From Cylindrotheca closterium (lineage: Eukaryota > Bacillariophyta > Bacillariophyceae > Bacillariales > Bacillariaceae): a stretch of DNA of 64,000 nucleotides. Position numbers and translations under genes: made by a program. The number at the start of each line of letters is the position of its first letter. Within the stretch, counting starts at the first letter, position 1. Location of the stretch: the NCBI GenBank assembly GCA_933822405.4, contig CAKOGP040000002.1, forward strand, positions 126,599 through 190,598, given 5' to 3'. Shown piece by piece: positions 1 through 9,788 of the stretch. The notes under the pieces were generated by a model. The model worked only from the letters and a program-made list of their open reading frames with translations. It did no database searches and was not told where the DNA came from.

Positions 1-163
1 CAATGAACATTCAATCTTTAAATGAATCGATTTAAAGGCAGAATGGCATGTGAACTCCATTTAACAAAAAATGAAGGCAAACCTTCACATCTGCAGTAAG
101 ACGGATCTGATATCTTGTCTTGCGCAATTTCGAATCATTTTTGAATGATCATCATCATCAACA

Positions 164-3100
164 ATGATGAATACCATGTTGAGGCTTATCTTGCTCCTCC
201 AAGCGTTGTACACGACAACGTCGAGTGACTCCAACACATTACAGCAGATACGACAAGTTGGACAGAATGAGCAAAGCAGACCGCATGTTATTGACGGTCG
301 GATATTAACAGAAGAACTTACACCACAACACACAACCTCATCATGCAACGGGTTCCTTGGGCTCCCTTGCCTCTGTAATGGAGAATCTGAACAAACTGGA
401 GTTCGGGGTTTTTTCTGTCAACTCGAAACTCGTGTTGAAAGAAGGACTGCTTGGTTGTACCGCTACTTTGGAAGAAGGCAAGAGCAAAAGAAAGTTAGCT
501 TGGCTCAGCACTGCGATTACGATGATCCGAACAAGATTAAGTTCTGCCCCCCAGTCAACGTTAGATCGAGGCTTGCTGTGAACCATAACCCCAATCTGCC
601 TTACAATGGCCCCATGAGCAATGCCAGCGAAGCATTGCCTTCCAAGTGCCTGGAAGATCCTGACGATCCAGATTGCAGGAAACTTACAAGAAACGATTCC
701 AGTTCCATATCCAGCAGTGGCAGCCGCCCTGCTGCTCAAGCAGCTACCGTTGCTTCCAGCAGCAATTCTGGTGTCTCTCGTTGTTTGCAAGAAGGCAAGA
801 TCAAGCTCATATCTGAGGACGCAAATGTTGGACTACCTGCTGGCGCAGTGGAAGTAGTCAGCTCCGAGGACAGCTCAGTTACTTTCAAGATCACCCAGCT
901 ATGGAAGTCTTCAAGGGCAGGGTGGATCCAGCCTGCGTACAAGAAAGATGGCAAGACTTGCGATCTCGAAGATCGACTATCGTCTGCGGATGGTGGCTTC
1001 TCTGTGCAATTCAAAGCTGAGTGTCTTGGAAGCAAGGCCGCACTTGATCTGTATGTGCAAGATAGCACCTTTGTCGGTGCCCATGCAAGCGATTTTCACG
1101 ATTGTTTGGACTGGAGTTCAGCTGTTGCCCTCTATTCCTTTGAATTGGCGTGTGATGGAAGCAACTTGTGCGCTGTCAGTGCTGAGCAAAGTGATGAGAC
1201 CACTAGCAATGATGAGACCACTAGTGATGATGAACCGACACTGGCGCCTACGACCTTGGCTCCGCACCACTTCGTCTCGAAGACTCCTTCTGGAGCACTC
1301 TCAACAAGTTCTCCTACGAAGGATATGTGTTACGGAAATATGTTGAAGAGCAATGGAAAATTCTGCCACTCTGAGATGCCTTCTGTTTCTGCAGAACCTT
1401 CGGAGCAACCCACAGGTTTCGGTCCTGACTTCGAGGGCGAGGAACAGCGTCCCTCAAGTGATGCCCCTAGCGACGTTCCAAGTCAGGCTCCTACCAACCT
1501 TTCGAGTGATTCTCCAAGTGACGTCCCTAGTCAGGCACCAACTGGTCCATACGTGAGTGATATGCCAAGTGATGTTCCCAGTCAGACACCAACAGACCTT
1601 TCGAGTGATGTACCTAGTGATGTTCCAAGCCAAACTCCAACAGATCTTTCGAGTGATGCACCCAGCGATGTTCCAAGTCAGACACCAACAAATCTTTCGA
1701 GCGATGCGCCCAGTGATGTACCTAGTCAAACTCCAACAGATCTTTCGAGTGATGCACCCAGCGATGTTCCAAGTCAGACACCAACAGATCTTTCGAGCGA
1801 TGCGCCCAGTGACGTGCCAAGCCAAACTCCCACAGGTCTTTCGAGTGATGTACCCAGTGATGTGCCAAGTCAAACACCTACAGACCTTTCTAGTGATTCA
1901 CCCAGTGACGTGCCAAGCCAAACTCCCACAGATCTTTCGAGTGATGCACCAAGTGATGTGCCAAGTCAGATACCAACAGGTCTTTCAAGTGACGCACCCA
2001 GTGATGTACCAAGCCAAGCTCCAACAGATCTTTCGAGTGATGCACCCAGTGATGTGCCAAGTCAGACACCTACGGACCTTTCGAGTGATGCACCCAGTGA
2101 CGTACCTAGTCAGGCACCAACTGGGCTCTTTGGGCGTGATGATGAATTATTTTCACCCAAAACCGATGGGCCAACCAGCGGACCAACATCTTCTCCTACC
2201 ACGGGACCTACAAGTGGTCCAACCTCCGGACCCACCAGTGATCCAACCAGAGGACCTACGAGTGGACCGACATCGTCTCCTACCACGGGTCCTACAAGCG
2301 GTCCAACATCTGAGCCTACCAGTGATCCAACCAGAGGACCAACATCTGGACCCACTTCAGGACCAACATCCGGACCAACGTCAGAACCAACAAGTGGACC
2401 CACTGCAGGACCTACGTCTGAGCCTACAAATGGTCCAACATCTGGTCCAACGAGTAAACCTACTTCAGGCCCGACATCAAGGCCCACTTCTGGACCAACT
2501 AGTGCACCAACTTCCAGTCCAACGTCCAGTCCAACTGAGGATCCGACAAGTGGACCTACTGCGGGACCATCTAGCGAACCGACCAATGGACCTACATCTG
2601 GACCTACTGCGGGACCATCTAGCGAACCGACCAATGGACCTACATCTGGACCTACGAGCCGTCCAACTTCTGGGCCGACCTCAGACCCAACTTCTGGACC
2701 AACAGCTCGACCATCCAGTGGTCCAACGTCTGGACCGACTTCAGGTCCTACATCACGACCAACTTCTGGACCGACTTCAAACCCAACCTCTGGACCAACA
2801 GCTCTACCGACTAGCGGTCCAACGTCTGGACCGTCTTCTGGGCCCACGTCAGGACCCACTTCAAGCCCAACATCTCGGCCAACTTCTGGACCTACGAGTT
2901 TACCGACATCCGGACCCACGTCTTCTCCAACTGGGGGACCTACAGGAGGGCCTACTCCAGGACCTTCAACTTCAGGTCCCTTTTCTGGTCCGACTTCTAG
3001 TCCAACAGGAGGGCCAACAGGAGGGCCCACATCCGGCCCAACTTCAGGGCCAACCTCTGGACCTACCAGCGGGCCAACTTCGGGACCTACCTCTGCGCCT

Positions 3101-6100
3101 ACTTCTGGACCAACCTCTGGGCCTACCAGCGGTCCAACTTCGGGACCTACATCCGGTCCAACCTCTGGACCTACCAGCGGGCCAACTTCGGGACCTACCT
3201 CTGTGCCTACTTCTGGACCCACCTCTGGGCCTACCAGCGGTCCAACTTCGGGACCCACCTCGGGACCTACCAGCGGGCCAACTTCTCGCCCCACCTCTGG
3301 GCCCACCAGTGGTCCAACTTCGGGACCTACCAGCGGGCCAACTTCTCGTCCCACCTCTGGGCCTACCAGTGGTCCAACTTCGGGACCCACCTCGGGACCT
3401 ACAAGCGGGCCAACTTCAGGACCCACCTCCGGACCTACATCCGGTCCAACTGCTGGACCCACCTCCGGGCCTACCAGCGGACCAACTTCGGGACCTAGCT
3501 CTGGACCCACCAGCGGTCCAACTTCCGGGCCAACCTCTGGACCTACATCAAGACCTACGTCGGGTCCTACATCAGGCCCAACTTCAAAGCCTACTTCCGG
3601 ACCTACAAATAGTCCTACATTAGGCCCAACCAGTGGACCCTCCAGTGGTCCAACTGATGGCCCAACCAGTGGACCTACGTCTGGCCCAACCTCGGGACCA
3701 ACTAGTGGTCCAACGAGTGGTCCAACAAGTGGGCCTACTTCCGGTCCAACCAGCCGCCCAACGAGTAGTCCAACGTCTGGTCCAACAAGTAAACCGACGA
3801 ACGGACCAACCAGTGGACCAACTTCTGGTCCCTCATCTAGTCCAACTAGTGCACCAACAGATGGACCTTCAAGTGGACCAACATCTCAACCTACAAGTGG
3901 ACCAACCAGTGGGCCGACATCCGGTCCCACATCTCAACCGACAAGTGGACCAACATCTCAACCTACAAGTGGACCGACCAGTGGACCAACTTCCGGACCC
4001 ACTGGGGGACCAACCGGAGGACCAACCAGTCTACCAACATCCGGACCCACATCTAGTCCAAGTAGTGCACCTACAGATGGACCTACAAGTGGACCGTCAT
4101 CTCAACCTACAGATGGACCAACGAGTGGTCCAACTTCTGGTCCCACATCTAGTCCAACTAGTACACCGACAGATAGACCTACGAGTGGACCAACATCTCA
4201 ACCTACATCTGGACCAACCAGTGGGCCGACTTCCGGTCCGACATCTAGTCCAACTAGTGCACCAACAGACGGACCTACAAGTGAACCAACATCTCAACCT
4301 ACTTCGGGACCCACCTCAGAACCTACAAGTGGTCCTACTTTGGGACCTACCAGCGGTCCTACCTCTGGCCCCACCAGTGGTCCAACGTCATTGCCTACTT
4401 CTGGTCCAACTTCTGGGCCCACGTCGGAACCTACTAGTGGTCCAACTACTGGACCTACATCTGGTCCTACCAGCGGACCTTCCTCTAAACCCACCAGCGG
4501 TCCAACTTCCGGGCCAACCTCTGGACCTACATCAAGACCTACGTCGGGTCCTACATCAGGCCCAACTTCAAAGCCTACTTCCGGACCTACAAATAGTCCT
4601 ACATTAGGCCCAACCAGTGGACCCTCCAGTGGTCCAACTGATGGCCCAACCAGTGGACCTACGTCTGGCCCAACCTCGGGACCAACTAGTGGTCCAACGA
4701 GTGGTCCAACAAGTGGGCCTACTTCCGGTCCAACCAGCCGCCCAACGAGTAGTCCAACGTCTGGTCCAACAAGTAAACCGACGAACGGACCAACCAGTGG
4801 ACCAACTTCTGGTCCCTCATCTAGTCCAACTAGTGCACCAACAGATGGACCTTCAAGTGGACCAACATCTCAACCTACAAGTGGACCAACCAGAGGACCG
4901 ACTTCTGGTCCGACAAGTGGACCAACCAGTGGGCCGACATCCGGTCCCACATCTCAACCGACAAGTGGACCAACATCTCAACCTACAAGTGGACCGACCA
5001 GTGGACCAACTTCCAGACCCACTGGAGGACCAACTGGAGGACCAACCAGTCTACCAACTAGTGGGCCGACATCTGGACCTACATCTGGACCCACTGTCGG
5101 ACCGACCAGTGGTCCAACTTCTGGTCCCACATCTAGTCCAACTAGTGCACCGACAGACAGACCTACAAGCGGACCAACAACACAACCTACATCTGGGCCA
5201 ACTGGAGGGCCAACTGGAGGACCAACCAGCCTACCAACCTCCGGACCCACATCAAGTCCAACTAGTGCACCTACGGATGGACCTACTTCAGCACCCACCT
5301 CTCAACCTACATCTGGACCATCCAGTGGTCCGACTTCTGGCCCCACATCTAGTCCAACTAGTGCACCTACGGATGGACCTACTTCAGCACCAACCTCTCA
5401 ACCTACTTCTGCACCAACTGCTGGACCGACCAGTGGTCCTACTTCTCGCCCCACATCTAGCCCAACTAGTGCACCAACAGATGGACCTACTTCAGCACCA
5501 ACCTCTCAACCCACTTCTGGACCTACATCTAACCCAACAAGTGTACCAACAGACGGGCCCACTTCGGCACCTACTTCGGGACCAACTACTGGGCCGACTG
5601 CTGGGCCTACATCGAGTCCAACAAGCGCGCCCACTGTCGGACCTACTGCAGCACCAACTTCGCAACCTACATCAGGACCTACAAAGGAAACAGAAGGAAA
5701 TGGCGATCCTCATTTCAAAACATGGAAGAACGAACATTTTGAATTCCATGGACAGTGCGACATTGTCATGATTTCTAACAAGGACTTTGCTGGTGGCCTT
5801 GGCATTGATATTCACATCCGCACGAAGATTGTTCGATTCTGGAGTTACATCGAGAATGCTGTAATTCGAATCGGAAATGATATTCTGGAGGTCTCAGGAT
5901 CCTTGGACCTTGAAGAGGCAAAATATTGGATCAACTACGAAGACGGGGGCGACCTGGAGGATCTTGCTGGCTTCCCGATATCGATCAGCCCCAGCAATAA
6001 TAAGTACACAATTGATCTTGGCAGTCAATATCGGGGAGAGAAGCTTGAGATCAGGACCTTCAAAGAGTTCGTGGGGGTCAAGATTATCGGTGCAACCGAG

Positions 6101-6448
6101 TCTTCTTTTGGCAACTCAGTTGGTATCACTGGAGACTTCCGGACGGGTAACACCTATGCTCGTGACGGAAGCACAGTTTTGGATGATTTTACCGAACTGG
6201 GAAATGAATGGCAAGTCTTGCCATCGGATGGTAGACTATTCCACGAGGTAGCTCGACCACAGTTCCCTGAGAAGTGTTGGCTACCTGAAGACCCCCGAGG
6301 TGAACGTAGACGTCGTTTGGGCGAAAGCACCATCACGGAGGATCAAGCCGAAGCCGCTTGTGCTGGGCTGGAAGACGAATTCAGCCGCAAGGGCTGCGTG
6401 TACGATGTCCTTGCCACTCAAGACTTGGATATGGTAGGCGCATACTGA
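164..6448 (+). CDS. Giant secreted PTS-rich protein with C-terminal GDPH/vWD-like domain
   Basis: Single-exon ORF of 2094 aa. Residues 1-21 form a signal peptide (hydrophobic LRLILLLQAL). A Cys-containing N-terminal part (about 22-430) is followed by 14 copies of a 16-aa Ser/Asp/Pro unit (PSDVPSQTPTDLSSDA type, about 432-655), then about 1170 residues of PTSG-type tetrapeptides, and from about 1845 a domain opening with GNGDPHFKTW, the GDPHF signature of von Willebrand D-like modules. The tail holds two Cys (AACAGL and GCVYDV) and ends DLDMVGAY. A basic RRRRL run near residue 2050 resembles the RXL processing site known from diatom biosilica proteins. GDPH-domain, PTS-rich proteins are known to me from diatom adhesive mucilage; an extracellular role in adhesion, mucilage or cell wall is inferred, as is heavy O-glycosylation. 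Start chosen at the first of two adjacent ATG-containing positions before the signal peptide. Size is set by minisatellite copy number and may vary between alleles or be mis-assembled. Confidence 0.9.
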   Translation: MMNTMLRLILLLQALYTTTSSDSNTLQQIRQVGQNEQSRPHVIDGRILTEELTPQHTTSSCNGFLGLPCLCNGESEQTGVRGFFCQLETRVERRTAWLYRYFGRRQEQKKVSLAQHCDYDDPNKIKFCPPVNVRSRLAVNHNPNLPYNGPMSNASEALPSKCLEDPDDPDCRKLTRNDSSSISSSGSRPAAQAATVASSSNSGVSRCLQEGKIKLISEDANVGLPAGAVEVVSSEDSSVTFKITQLWKSSRAGWIQPAYKKDGKTCDLEDRLSSADGGFSVQFKAECLGSKAALDLYVQDSTFVGAHASDFHDCLDWSSAVALYSFELACDGSNLCAVSAEQSDETTSNDETTSDDEPTLAPTTLAPHHFVSKTPSGALSTSSPTKDMCYGNMLKSNGKFCHSEMPSVSAEPSEQPTGFGPDFEGEEQRPSSDAPSDVPSQAPTNLSSDSPSDVPSQAPTGPYVSDMPSDVPSQTPTDLSSDVPSDVPSQTPTDLSSDAPSDVPSQTPTNLSSDAPSDVPSQTPTDLSSDAPSDVPSQTPTDLSSDAPSDVPSQTPTGLSSDVPSDVPSQTPTDLSSDSPSDVPSQTPTDLSSDAPSDVPSQIPTGLSSDAPSDVPSQAPTDLSSDAPSDVPSQTPTDLSSDAPSDVPSQAPTGLFGRDDELFSPKTDGPTSGPTSSPTTGPTSGPTSGPTSDPTRGPTSGPTSSPTTGPTSGPTSEPTSDPTRGPTSGPTSGPTSGPTSEPTSGPTAGPTSEPTNGPTSGPTSKPTSGPTSRPTSGPTSAPTSSPTSSPTEDPTSGPTAGPSSEPTNGPTSGPTAGPSSEPTNGPTSGPTSRPTSGPTSDPTSGPTARPSSGPTSGPTSGPTSRPTSGPTSNPTSGPTALPTSGPTSGPSSGPTSGPTSSPTSRPTSGPTSLPTSGPTSSPTGGPTGGPTPGPSTSGPFSGPTSSPTGGPTGGPTSGPTSGPTSGPTSGPTSGPTSAPTSGPTSGPTSGPTSGPTSGPTSGPTSGPTSGPTSVPTSGPTSGPTSGPTSGPTSGPTSGPTSRPTSGPTSGPTSGPTSGPTSRPTSGPTSGPTSGPTSGPTSGPTSGPTSGPTSGPTAGPTSGPTSGPTSGPSSGPTSGPTSGPTSGPTSRPTSGPTSGPTSKPTSGPTNSPTLGPTSGPSSGPTDGPTSGPTSGPTSGPTSGPTSGPTSGPTSGPTSRPTSSPTSGPTSKPTNGPTSGPTSGPSSSPTSAPTDGPSSGPTSQPTSGPTSGPTSGPTSQPTSGPTSQPTSGPTSGPTSGPTGGPTGGPTSLPTSGPTSSPSSAPTDGPTSGPSSQPTDGPTSGPTSGPTSSPTSTPTDRPTSGPTSQPTSGPTSGPTSGPTSSPTSAPTDGPTSEPTSQPTSGPTSEPTSGPTLGPTSGPTSGPTSGPTSLPTSGPTSGPTSEPTSGPTTGPTSGPTSGPSSKPTSGPTSGPTSGPTSRPTSGPTSGPTSKPTSGPTNSPTLGPTSGPSSGPTDGPTSGPTSGPTSGPTSGPTSGPTSGPTSGPTSRPTSSPTSGPTSKPTNGPTSGPTSGPSSSPTSAPTDGPSSGPTSQPTSGPTRGPTSGPTSGPTSGPTSGPTSQPTSGPTSQPTSGPTSGPTSRPTGGPTGGPTSLPTSGPTSGPTSGPTVGPTSGPTSGPTSSPTSAPTDRPTSGPTTQPTSGPTGGPTGGPTSLPTSGPTSSPTSAPTDGPTSAPTSQPTSGPSSGPTSGPTSSPTSAPTDGPTSAPTSQPTSAPTAGPTSGPTSRPTSSPTSAPTDGPTSAPTSQPTSGPTSNPTSVPTDGPTSAPTSGPTTGPTAGPTSSPTSAPTVGPTAAPTSQPTSGPTKETEGNGDPHFKTWKNEHFEFHGQCDIVMISNKDFAGGLGIDIHIRTKIVRFWSYIENAVIRIGNDILEVSGSLDLEEAKYWINYEDGGDLEDLAGFPISISPSNNKYTIDLGSQYRGEKLEIRTFKEFVGVKIIGATESSFGNSVGITGDFRTGNTYARDGSTVLDDFTELGNEWQVLPSDGRLFHEVARPQFPEKCWLPEDPRGERRRRLGESTITEDQAEAACAGLEDEFSRKGCVYDVLATQDLDMVGAY
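1456..2130 (+). repeat. 48-bp coding minisatellite (14 copies)
   Basis: Fourteen near-identical 48-nt units encode a 16-aa Ser-Ser-Asp-x-Pro-Ser-Asp-Val-Pro-Ser-Gln-x-Pro-Thr-x-Leu repeat. Variation is mainly at synonymous sites and at the x positions. One unit (near 1543-1566) has two extra residues. Confidence 0.9.
2155..5690 (+). repeat. 12-bp PTSG coding satellite
   Basis: About 3.5 kb of 12-nt units coding Pro-Thr-Ser-Gly, with Ser/Gly positions replaced by Arg, Lys, Gln, Asp, Ala, Leu or Glu at intervals. All six frames stay open over long stretches because the repeat avoids stops, which creates many spurious ORFs on both strands. Confidence 0.92.
3505..4893 (+). repeat. 405-bp internal duplication inside the PTSG array
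   Basis: Bases 3505-3909 reappear at 4489-4893 (offset 984 nt) and look identical by eye, including the irregular units with Lys, Leu and Asn, while flanking units differ. This implies a recent unequal exchange or gene conversion within the array. Confidence 0.75.
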
Positions 6449-7044
6449 TGATCTTTGGAATCATCTTTGGAATCATCATGTGAAAAATACACTTTGTAAT
6501 AATACTATGTAAAAGATTTTTGTATACATTTCAAAAGGCACTTCTACTGAGTAGGTTTTACATAGTGTACGTTATGCCGGCACGGTATTAGATCAGGTGC
6601 AATGTTCAGTGTTACTTGAGTATTCCTGGAGCGGCTCGGCTGAAACAGGTCACCTATTCTCGAACTCAAGACGAATCTGAACTTCCACTTCAAAAAATGC
6701 ATCGAATATGATTATATTGACCATATTATCGAACTCATTGGCATGTTCTGCTTTCCCCGCTATGTTTGTTGACGTCTCAGCTGCGATTGGCATGCCAGGA
6801 AGGAAAAATTCATTTGTCGTTCCGATCCTGTTCATCACCTAGCACCAACAGCATTGTGATGCCGATTCCATTCTCTTTGGATTTATTGCTCGGCGGTTTG
6901 TTTTTCTTCTGTGAAATTGAGTTCGTTTACAGAATATCTACACTGTGGTATTTGACGTCATGTACTCCTGGTGGCGCTCGCATGTACAGGTGAAATTGAT
7001 GATCTGTTGGAATCTCGATCTCGGCTGTCTCGTCATCCTGCGAA
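6449..7044. other. Intergenic, no gene seen
   Basis: 3' flank of the giant PTS gene and of the following minus-strand pseudogene. The start contains the short direct repeat atctttggaatc (twice near 6452-6476). Short ORFs here (60-75 codons) have no recognisable features. Confidence 0.5.
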
Positions 7045-9222
7045 CTAGGTCCATTTGATGAAGTGAATGCGACCTTCATCATGCCTTCTGAAATCTGAAA
7101 TCTGAAATCGAAGCCTTGCTTCTTTCTGATCTAGCAATAGCTTCTTCTTTGATTGACGATTCTTTCCATTCCGGCGAACCAGAAAATTCGATCGGCTAAT
7201 GCTTACTGAGCAGCGATGCGATCCCTCGTCATCCTCTTCTTCTCTTCCGATAACGACGGTCCCACGATCTTTGAATGGAATGTTGAATTCCACCACGTCT
7301 CCTTCCAGTTCATACGATTCCTAGCTCCAGTATGAGTGATAGCTCAATAAAGTCAAGCTATTGTCCACAACAAATGATGACGGACTAAACTTTGCCATGT
7401 TTCCACTGGGTGCCCCAAATTTAAATCTTCGATCACGACAACCATCAGTCCACTCACAACGAGGCCAGTACGAAAACCGTTTGTCGTAGTCGCGTTTTGG
7501 TCATCTGATAGAGTCAAAAGTCCTTCAAAGGATCCAAATACTTTTTGCTCCTCCTTGACAAATCCTTGGGTGTCGAAATAATCGTTGTTTAGATGATCCA
7601 AAAAGTCTCGGAACCCAGTGTCCTTCTTCTTTTCTGCTAATGGCCAGTCAACTCCCTCAAGAATTCATAAACAAGATGGTTATTCGATTCTTTCTAGGCA
7701 AGATGAAAGTAAACAGTAGAAAACTGAATCTCCACGGTCGTGCACTTTCCACCAATATCACGGGTTTTGCTAGAAACCAACAATTTTGGGATTGGCCAAG
7801 ACCCTGCTTTCTTCTTTGGTGGCTTCAGGTATACATTGTACTTCTCCTGTAGGTTCTGGGCGACAAACTCGAATTGTGGAAGACTGTCGCAGAACAGAGT
7901 CAGTCCCTCGAACAAAATCATTGAGACCCTTCCCTCTGACGAAAAGCTTCACGAAGATACCCCTCAAGCTTTTCACGTCTCGAACTAGATTTGCTTTGAT
8001 TGTATCGCAGAAATGTTCGGCTTCGTCCATGATTTGGTAAAGCTCGAAATAGTCGACTAGACATCCCATGAAAAAGTCGGGCCCCTTTTCAACAAGCGCC
8101 CTTCTCAAAAAAGGATTTCTGTAGATGGTATCGCCATCAATCAATTTCGGCTTTGTTCCAATCGGCCTGATAATTTCGAGCTCTTGGGATCCTTTCTTGG
8201 AAGCGGTAACAATCGGAGTTTCGCCGTATGATGCTTTAAGGATAACGTCGGCTCCCATGTCAAGCAAGCTTTTAACACACTTTCGATATCCCCTTTCGAC
8301 TGCGAGATACAGAACAGTTCGATTCTGGACAAATACGATGTTTGGATCAGCACCATTTTCAAGCAGCATTGGAATAAAAGTTCCATCGGGCATGTTCAAC
8401 CGCGAAATAGAGCATAGTTCTATCGCCATATTTGGTGCGTTGGAGGTCATTGATCTTGGCTCTCACATCATCAAACTTCAACATTTCTGCGAGCAGACTT
8501 TCGTTCCCTTCCACACAGGCATCAAAACAAACATCGTAGATTGAATGAACGTCACTGGAGACCTTTTTGTTGCTGCTACTACCCATTGCCGTGAAGTCGT
8601 GATTGAATTCCAATATCTGTCCATAGATCGATGCGATCTCGCAACTTCAGCAGCAACATGATGGAAGAGTATTATTGACGCCTTCACCTTTGGACCAACA
8701 ATAAGGCCGGAAATTTCTCTCAGCGAATTGCCCCCTTGCAGTTGCGAAAGGATTTCCTTGGTCATTTTTAGATAGTTTTCCCGTAGATCAACGGTAACGA
8801 TTGTTGTGCAATTCTGCTCTTCAGTTCGATGACCATGCATCGACCGGGACCTTCTGTGGAGGGAGCTTGAGATATGCCGTTACTGCCTCATCACTACGTA
8901 GAGCCAAGTAGCGGGTCATCTCTGAACCCTTTTCAACGCCGTTCACATAGCGCGGTCCCGTTGGAAGAATATACCATTGCCAGTCCGTATCTTGCTTTCC
9001 CTGGCGAAACTTCTGCAAGAGCTGTTTCGAAGTCGCTCTTCTGATTTATCACGAACTGAGGAAAGAGGTCATATGGATCATCAGGATTTTCGTTTGTCGG
9101 TGGAATAGCCATGCTTTGCAGCTTCTCTTTGTCTCCAATACCCTTCTTACCGGTATGGTTGTTGTTCCGTTCATTTACTACAGTATTCTCTTGTTTCTTT
9201 TTGAAGCTATCTAAGATAGCCT
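7045..9222 (-). pseudogene. Ankyrin-repeat protein pseudogene, multiply frameshifted
   Basis: Coding-like sequence runs on the minus strand through six or more consecutive reading-frame segments. Roughly: 9220-8990 (contains DPYDLFPQFVINQK), 9010-8815 (DWQWYILPTGPRYVNG), 8840-8640 (VTVDLRENYLKMTKEIL), 8640-8385 (HSIYDVCFDACVEGNE), 8410-7915 (ankyrin-like LLENGADPNIVF and LLDMGADVILKASYGETPI), 7920-7700 (QFEFVAQNLQEKYNVYL), then weaker segments to 7045. Junctions overlap by a few bases and lack GT-AG introns, so these are indels. One near 8390 is a single-base shift: the codons for AVEHA run out of frame into PDGTF. The intact ancestor would have carried ankyrin repeats, whose role is protein-protein binding; its exact function is unknown. 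Sequencing error is an alternative for single sites but unlikely for all. Confidence 0.75.
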
Positions 9223-9788
9223 ACTGCCGTCCTCCGTGTGTGTGTTCGTAGTATTTTGTCTTGGTGTGTAGCTGGTGGGTTGTGGTGTGAAGCGGGTCGA
9301 ACTGATCGAGTAATAGACTCGATTCGTTCGACCAATCTCAGAAATCCCGTGTGCGGTATTACTGAGATCTGCTTTCCTACCAGGCACCGCCGATATGGTA
9401 AAATGGAGGCGGTGCCCAACAGGGCGGGTGAGGTTTGGGAGAGAAAAATTGAATTACCACGACACAAGTGGGTGAATTCAATCTCAGTCGATAAACTGGG
9501 CATCATTGCCTGCCTGGGCGCATCGACAACAACTTTTGACGGTCGAAGGCCGTTCGGCCTTTGTCCGTCTGTAACACAATGTAGTCAAAGAAATCGAACA
9601 GTGTGCCTGCGGTCTACGTTGGATTATCGTCTACTTTAGTACTCGCAAATTGGATCCAAGTTTTTTAGACCATAAAAAGATCTCGACGTAAATATCGCTG
9701 AGGAGTCACTGAAAAGATGCAAGAGACTAGATGTAGAGTACAGCTATAGAGTCATGGTTCTATTTAAAAAAAGTGTGTTGACAGACAA
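9223..9788. other. Intergenic with a perfect hairpin
   Basis: No convincing gene. It contains the perfect inverted repeat aaggccgttcggcctt at 9546-9561. Overlapping ORFs of 99-133 codons on both strands have no motif and are probably chance. Confidence 0.4.

Noticed and set aside
2110..3510. 466-codon minus-strand ORF of GPEVGPLV repeats
   Set aside because: Antisense reading of the PTSG array.
1557..3623. 688-codon plus-strand ORF and similar frames (3633-4607, 4617-5771) overlapping the giant gene
   Set aside because: Shifted-frame readings of the stop-free PTSG repeats; no signal peptide or domain, composition dictated by the 12-bp unit.
2155..5690. CRISPR-like or satellite array
   Set aside because: Units are contiguous 12-mers in a coding frame without unique spacers; the genome is eukaryotic.
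9238..9639. 133-codon plus-strand ORF
   Set aside because: No motif, no homologous pattern, overlaps a minus-strand ORF of equal quality; probably chance.
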